DNA from: Chlamydiota bacterium
Lineage (GTDB): Bacteria > Chlamydiota > Chlamydiia > Chlamydiales > SM23-39
Length of the DNA stretch: 36,342 nucleotides
Direction of reading: 5' to 3'
NCBI GenBank assembly: GCA_027451825.1
Contig: DAIDHZ010000019.1
Location: 1 to 36,342, forward strand
Position 1 is the first letter of the stretch, and each line of letters starts with the position of its first letter. The notes under the pieces are model-generated. The model ran no database searches. It saw only the letters and a program-made list of their open reading frames with translations, and had not been told where the DNA came from. Of the stretch, positions 32,901 to 36,342 are shown in pieces. Made by a program: the position numbers and the translations under genes.

Positions 32901-33013
32901 ATGAAACCGAGGTGCCAAATTCTGAATGTGATTAAAAGAAACGCGATGAAAATGATGTGTAAAACACGGTTTGTTTTATAGATGATCGTGGTTTTTTTTG
33001 GAGCTTCAGTCAT
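29921..33013 (-). CDS. mrdA: Penicillin-binding protein 2 (transpeptidase) with large insertion
   Basis: The 1030-residue inner-membrane transpeptidase has an N-terminal membrane helix (residues about 13-36), an N-terminal dimerisation domain (DRGEILDRF), and a C-terminal transpeptidase domain with the active-site SVFK (Ser708, Lys711), SSN (782-784) and KTGT (947-950). It is much longer than E. coli PBP2 (633): about 280 extra, highly charged residues lie between FASYPRFNPNDF and YAFQSNVPQGS. Chlamydial PBP2 is similarly long (C. trachomatis about 1080, from memory). The frame extends upstream to 33070, but ATG 33013 (MTEAPKK) gives the natural start. It crosslinks the reduced or septal peptidoglycan of Chlamydiae. 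Confidence 0.9.
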   Translation of the reverse strand: MTEAPKKTTIIYKTNRVLHIIFIAFLLITFRIWHLGFIQKETMMKEAEKPKTRTILLKADRGEILDRFHKPLTANRICYNASIYYDAISQIPTRGWITNKEGEKTRSFPRKEHIQKLSQLLGQTLNLDPKRIEDLVYSKASLFPHVPFVLKTHLSENEYYHLKMLEKDWIGLHAEITSERYYPQGKTACHLLGYLGAIHPEKYRAISHEIASLKKLIQDYELEGPTEELLMQYGSLDAALERLEHLKCKAYSMNDQIGKSGIEAQFEEELRGSWGIKKVEIDHKGKILKEYPGNKDPIPGNTLVLSISSELQQFAEELLIQNEQDREGRCTRIDPTDKVRKIQKQPWIKGGSIVAMDPNTGEILAFASYPRFNPNDFIQQTEKKQITRWLESESMIGALWDGLESLSREKMQLKKIKEEIAPISWEFYLKQIVPKDGTISHFFEKVDDLKSIVQIQEDFLTLLYFSQKDPNLIAEALTHKNELFEQLRLTEAATSLKRLESQLQPISAPKDKLFAIDLCRLAVYSPRFSDELLSKIGSMKIGTYRALNQAFCRLEKKKKEELFQEFHENEFAQWREEHQKEFLSQKRAEEKKTKTYARPYLDYLDKQEKELFSKFWEEHRISTVIDHISKPSSDPDQEILQKNLSSLPISLQEEFLKTFRFFKDLDLPLFAESKKLKTQKDLASLFYPTGGFGFMRSYAFQSNVPQGSVFKLVTAYEALKQNHHLTLIDEPKIITQGSKNQQVIAYSLNHTPYFRLYKGGRLPKSAASQIGKIDIVGAIERSSNPFFSILAGDYFKDPEDLNIAASLFGFGRKSGIDLPGESSGLLPKDLKTNRTGLYSYSIGQHTLLTTPLQSALMVSAIANGGNLLKPLLVKENIKSNSIKKKLQSHLLQKIDLPSSIRNTILEGMDKSMWSGRGCIRPKLIRGFLANPELLQHFLSMEHQIVGKTGTAEIMFKPYSHPSAIAEMYQHIWFAAISFEEHPLLTKIQYDHPELVVVVFLRFGDAGKEAAPLAAQIIRKWREIQKRGTAH

Positions 33014-33118
33014 GTGTTTTTGCCGCAGTTTAAGGTTATACCAAATTCTTGGATTATTTTTTTCTAGCAAAAAAACAAGGGTTTAAGTTAAAACTAGTAC
33101 TTCCTTTTTCAAGAGGAT

Positions 33119-33189
33119 GCGCCTGTAGTTCAATGGTAGAACAGTAGCCTTCCAAGCTACGAGTGTCAGTTCAATTCTGTCCAGGCGCT
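33119..33189 (+). tRNA. tRNA-Gly(TCC)
   Basis: A 71-nt cloverleaf: acceptor GCGCCTG/CAGGCGC, D arm GTTC/GAAC, anticodon stem GTAGC/GCTAC with loop CTTCCAA (anticodon TCC at 33151-33153), T arm GTCAG/CTGTC with one T-T mismatch, discriminator T. CCA is not encoded. It lies between the PBP2 gene and rpsB. Confidence 0.95.
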
Positions 33190-33262
33190 AATTTTCCAAG
33201 CAGCCTTTAAAAGTTCATAGCTGTTTTGGTGTAAACCGTTAAAATTTTAGTTGAGGAAAGAC

Positions 33263-34042
33263 TTGGCTACTGCACAACAAGAACAAGACACAAAAGTAAC
33301 AATTCGTCAGTTACTCGAAAGTGGTGCTCATTTCGGGCATCAAACCCGTCGTTGGAATCCAAAAATGAAGCGCTTTATCTTTGAAGAGCGCAATGGTATT
33401 TACATTATTGATTTGGCGAAAACGTTGCAGCAGATTCGAGCTGCTGTTCAGGTAGTTCGTGATGTCGTTGCTTCTCGCAAGTCTATTTTGTTTGTTGGTA
33501 CAAAAAAACAAGCAAAAGTAGTGGTTAAAGAGTGTGCAGAAGAGTGTGGCGAGTTTTTTGTATGCGAGCGTTGGTTGGGTGGTACTTTAACGAATCTTTC
33601 TACAATCCGACAGTCTGTGAAAACTTTGGAAAGAATTGAAAAGCAGATTGCTTCCGGCGGCGAAGGTCTTAAGAAAAAAGAAATCGTTCGTCTTTCAAAA
33701 GAGCAAGTAAAATTAAATCGTAACTTGGAAGGAATCCGCTCTATGCGCAAGCCTCCGGGTCTTTTGATTTGTGTGGATCCAAGCTGTGAGCACATTGCTG
33801 TTGCAGAGGCGAATAAATTGGGAATTCCAGTGATGGCGCTTGTCGATACAAACTGCGATCCGGATCCAATTGATTATGTGATTGCATGTAACGACGATGC
33901 TTTGAAGAGCATTAAGGTTATCTTGTCTTCTTTGATGCAAGCAATCATCGATAAGAAGAATGATATGGATCTTCCTTCAGGCAAGGAAGAGCATTCCGAA
34001 GAGGGTGCAGAAGAGTCTGATGAAACCGCTGACGAAAGGTAA
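33263..34042 (+). CDS. rpsB: Ribosomal protein S2
   Basis: The 259-residue small-subunit protein has the signature block LLESGAHFGHQTRRWNPKM, then FIFEERNGIYIIDLAKT, FVGTKKQA, RWLGGTLTN and the closing nucleic-acid-binding region LVDTNCDPD, with an acidic tail (EEHSEEGAEESDE). A start at TTG 33263 is favoured because GAGGAAAG lies 6 nt before it; TTG 33251 would put the ribosome site inside the gene. It leads an operon with tsf, pyrH and frr. Confidence 0.96.
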   Translation: MATAQQEQDTKVTIRQLLESGAHFGHQTRRWNPKMKRFIFEERNGIYIIDLAKTLQQIRAAVQVVRDVVASRKSILFVGTKKQAKVVVKECAEECGEFFVCERWLGGTLTNLSTIRQSVKTLERIEKQIASGGEGLKKKEIVRLSKEQVKLNRNLEGIRSMRKPPGLLICVDPSCEHIAVAEANKLGIPVMALVDTNCDPDPIDYVIACNDDALKSIKVILSSLMQAIIDKKNDMDLPSGKEEHSEEGAEESDETADER

Positions 34043-34049
34043 GTCTCTC

Positions 34050-34898
34050 ATGAAAGAAATTACTTCTGATATGATTAAAGAGCTCAGAGAGCGCACCGGC
34101 GTTGGAATGGGCAAATGCAAAGAAGCGCTTGTTCTTTCTGAAGGGGACATGGAAAAAGCCATTGACCATCTTCGTAAATTAGGAATGGCTGCCGGTGTTA
34201 AGAAAGAAGGTCGGGAAACAAAAGAAGGTTTGATTTTATCTGCAGAAGACAAGCAATGTTTAGTGCTTGTTGAGGCAAATGTCGAAACAGACTTTGTGGC
34301 GCAAAACGACCGTTTTAAACATTTTGTTCACGATGTAGTGAAACAAGTTCTCGACACAAAACCGGCATCTCTTGCTGATTTTGTGAATCAGCCCTATTTT
34401 AAAGATAAATCGATCTCGATTGATCAGTATCGCAATCTAGTGATTCAGGCTTTGGGAGAAAATATTCAGCTTCGCCGTATTCAAGTCCTTCACAAACATT
34501 CAAACAGTTCTTACGGGATTTACTCTCACTTGGGTGGAAAGCTTGTTGTTGTTGTTGAACTTGAAGGGGCTTCTGATCAAGACGGGATTGCGAAAGAAAT
34601 CGCAATGCATATTGCTGCTGAAAACCCAGATTATTTGAAACCTGAAGAAGTTCCAGCTCACGTCATTGCTCGAGAAGAAGAGATTGCAAGATCTCAAGTT
34701 CAAGGCAAGCCGGCCAATATTGTGGACAAAATCGTTCAAGGAAAGATCAAAGCATTTATGGATCAGGTCTGCTTGATTCATCAAAAATATGTGAAAGATA
34801 ATTCAGTCACGATTTCACAATTTTTGGAAGTTTGCTCGAAGAAGGTTGGAAAGCCTCTTTCGATCCGCTGTTTTTGGCGCTGGAATGTAGGACAATAA
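34050..34898 (+). CDS. tsf: Elongation factor Ts
   Basis: The 282-residue guanine nucleotide exchange factor recycles EF-Tu. The N-terminal UBA-like module contains IKELRERTGVGMGKCKEAL, and the core contains VEANVETDFVAQN and IAMHIAAENPDYL. The frame begins at 33960 inside rpsB, but ATG 34050 (MKEITSD) matches the family start. It is 7 bp after rpsB and abuts pyrH. Confidence 0.96.
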   Translation: MKEITSDMIKELRERTGVGMGKCKEALVLSEGDMEKAIDHLRKLGMAAGVKKEGRETKEGLILSAEDKQCLVLVEANVETDFVAQNDRFKHFVHDVVKQVLDTKPASLADFVNQPYFKDKSISIDQYRNLVIQALGENIQLRRIQVLHKHSNSSYGIYSHLGGKLVVVVELEGASDQDGIAKEIAMHIAAENPDYLKPEEVPAHVIAREEEIARSQVQGKPANIVDKIVQGKIKAFMDQVCLIHQKYVKDNSVTISQFLEVCSKKVGKPLSIRCFWRWNVGQ

Positions 34899-35615
34899 AT
34901 GCAACAAAAGCCTGCTTATAAGAGAATTTTGCTCAAACTTTCGGGCGAATCTCTCATGGGGGGCCAGAAGTTTGGGGTTGATCCCGAAGCTTGTTACCAG
35001 ATTGCATCTCAAGTTCGTTCGCTGATTCAACTTGGCGTTCAAGTGGGCATTGTGATCGGCGGTGGAAATATTTTTCGCGGCGCCCATGCAACCAATCTTT
35101 GCATGGAGCGAACCCCCGCCGATCATATCGGAATGCTCGCCACTCTCATCAATGGAATTTCTCTTCAGCAAGCTTTTGAAAGAACTCAATGTGAAAGCCG
35201 TATTATGAGCGCAATTGCTTGCGACGTGATGGCTGAATCATATTCATGGAAAGATGCACTCAAATATTTGGAAAAAGGGGTTGCTCTTATTTTCGTGGGA
35301 GGAACAGGGAATCCTTATTTTACAACAGATTCTGCAGCAGCTCTTCGAGCTCTTGAAATCCGTGCAGAGATTTTGCTGAAGGCCACAAAAGTAGGTGGTA
35401 TTTACAATAAAGATCCAGTCAAATACCCTGATGCTAAGAAGTTTGATCGTATTTCGTACAATGAGGTTTTGACAAATCAACTCCAAGTGATGGATGCAAC
35501 GGCTGTTGCTCTTTGCTGGGAAAATCGCATTCCAATTCGAGTCTTTAACATGTTTGAAGAACATGCTTTGGTGAATGCGGTTTGTCAGGATTCCATTGGG
35601 ACTTTGGTATATTAA
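34899..35615 (+). CDS. pyrH: Uridylate kinase
   Basis: The 238-residue cytoplasmic enzyme phosphorylates UMP to UDP. It has KRILLKLSGESLMG, IVIGGGNIFRG, DHIGMLATLINGISLQQA and FVGGTGNPYFTTDSAAALRA, all diagnostic of bacterial UMP kinase. Its ATG directly follows the tsf TAA. It is followed by frr after 14 bp. UDP feeds the UDP-sugar enzymes elsewhere in this window. Confidence 0.97.
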   Translation: MQQKPAYKRILLKLSGESLMGGQKFGVDPEACYQIASQVRSLIQLGVQVGIVIGGGNIFRGAHATNLCMERTPADHIGMLATLINGISLQQAFERTQCESRIMSAIACDVMAESYSWKDALKYLEKGVALIFVGGTGNPYFTTDSAAALRALEIRAEILLKATKVGGIYNKDPVKYPDAKKFDRISYNEVLTNQLQVMDATAVALCWENRIPIRVFNMFEEHALVNAVCQDSIGTLVY

Positions 35616-35629
35616 CCTGGGAAAGAACT

Positions 35630-36184
35630 ATGAGCGATGTAGAAAAGCAAGTTAAAGCTGCAATGCAGGCTGCGTTGGATCATTTGAAGCAAGATTTAAA
35701 ATCTCTTCGCACAGGAAGAGCTAATTCTGCCATTTTGGATAAAGTGATGGTGGAAGTTTATGGATCGATGGTGCGGCTGAAAGAAATTTCGAATATTTCC
35801 GTTCCGGAAGCGCGTCAAATTCTTGTGTCTCCGTTTGATTTGAATAATGTACATGCCATTAAAAAAGGGATTGAAGCTGCTAATTTAGGAGTGAATCCAA
35901 TGGTTGATGGCAAAGTGGTTCGCATTAATATTCCTCCTATGGATGAAGCGATGCGAAAGCAAATTGCAAAACAGTGCAAAGATCTCGGAGAAAAATCGAA
36001 GATTGTTATGAGAGAAGTGCGTCGTAAATATAATGAATTAGTGCGCAAGCAAAAAGCAGATGGAATCATTGCAGAAGATATGATGAAGAAACTTGAAAAG
36101 AGAATTCAGGAGTTGACAGATTCTTTTTGTAAAGAGATTGATACTGTGACTGCAGAAAAAGAAAAAGAGGTGATGACAATTTAA
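35630..36184 (+). CDS. frr: Ribosome recycling factor
   Basis: The 184-residue factor, with EF-G, splits post-termination ribosomes. It shows LRTGRANSAILDKVMVEVYG, ISVPEARQILVSPFD and RKYNELVRKQKADG, all characteristic. Length is normal. The frame opens earlier at 35582, inside pyrH, but ATG 35630 has GGGAAAG ahead. It is the last gene of the rpsB operon. Confidence 0.97.
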   Translation: MSDVEKQVKAAMQAALDHLKQDLKSLRTGRANSAILDKVMVEVYGSMVRLKEISNISVPEARQILVSPFDLNNVHAIKKGIEAANLGVNPMVDGKVVRINIPPMDEAMRKQIAKQCKDLGEKSKIVMREVRRKYNELVRKQKADGIIAEDMMKKLEKRIQELTDSFCKEIDTVTAEKEKEVMTI

Positions 36185-36254
36185 ATTTCTTGCGATAAAT
36201 TCATTGATTTCGGTAGGATAGACACCGTTTTATTGCCAGAAATTTTGATAATCT

Positions 36255-36329
36255 GGCCCCATCGTCTAGCCCGGTCTAGGACACCGGATTTTCATTCCGA
36301 TAACAGGGGTTCGAATCCCCTTGGGGTCA
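36255..36329 (+). tRNA. tRNA-Glu(TTC)
   Basis: A 75-nt cloverleaf: acceptor GGCCCCA with TGGGGTC (one G-T pair), D arm beginning GTCTA, anticodon loop TTTTCAT with anticodon TTC at 36291-36293, T arm GGGGTTCGAATCCCC, discriminator A. One C-A mismatch closes the anticodon stem. CCA is not encoded. It is complete within the window. Confidence 0.95.
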
Positions 36330-36342
36330 TTTTCGAGACTTT

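Noticed and set aside
33014..33070. Upstream 19-codon extension of PBP2
   Set aside because: It starts at a TTG in AT-rich sequence without a ribosome site; ATG 33013 matches a normal cytoplasmic N-terminus.
36230..36254. GATAAT just upstream of tRNA-Glu as a -10 box
   Set aside because: It lies 2 bp before the mature tRNA, too close for a transcription start, and has no matching -35.
1..36342. CRISPR array, prophage or intact insertion sequence
   Set aside because: No regular spacer-repeat structure, integrase, phage structural gene or transposase body was found.

Overview
The window is a piece of chromosome from a member of the Chlamydiae, most likely an environmental family rather than Chlamydiaceae. 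Supporting this are a very long PBP2 next to rpsB-tsf-pyrH-frr, a MOMP-like porin in the same neighbourhood, a UDP-sugar pyrophosphorylase domain followed by gpsA, and a TatD / Tol-Pal / LysM cluster. From memory, each of these neighbourhoods also exists in Chlamydia trachomatis. A MurI gene, an OmpR-type regulator with an intact acceptor Asp, and sugar-nucleotide enzymes for UDP-xylose and UDP-galacturonate point away from the reduced Chlamydiaceae. Species cannot be fixed from sequence alone.

Layout. 1-3766 is AT-rich accessory DNA: a GNAT fragment, a decayed methyltransferase, and a two-gene operon of histidine decarboxylase plus an MHS-family transporter. 3767-11561 is envelope core: tatD, tolQ, an unknown ORF, tolR, tolA, tolB, a 610-bp gap with repeat debris, pal, a LysM lipoprotein, murI and a response regulator. 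11562-15534 holds an unknown gene, nth-mnmE, a small membrane protein and ruvC-ruvA. 15554-19344 is waaF, a GT9/UDPGP fusion protein and gpsA. 19325-20954 is accessory: a vWA protein with a structured leader, a CACAGAG-type repeat and a tandem gene duplication. 21098-24702 carries nnrD/E and a divergent pair of UDP-glucuronate-consuming enzymes. 24762-24926 is a 165-bp near-palindrome. 24938-29772 is accessory envelope: a small ORF, an outer-membrane protein, a secreted GH64-like beta-1,3-glucanase with a polyproline linker, and a MOMP/Lpg1974-like porin directly upstream of it. 29921-36329 is core: PBP2, tRNA-Gly, rpsB, tsf, pyrH, frr and tRNA-Glu.

How the genes work together. Tol-Pal, the LysM lipoprotein, MurI and PBP2 form an envelope and septal peptidoglycan module. 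WaaF, the GT9 fusion and the UDP-sugar enzymes supply LPS or other surface glycans. The two most notable accessory units are the histidine decarboxylase/transporter operon (histidine to histamine exchange, or acid resistance, is inferred) and the porin plus GH64 glucanase operon (beta-1,3-glucan attack at the cell surface is inferred). No CRISPR array, intact insertion sequence, prophage or rRNA gene was seen.
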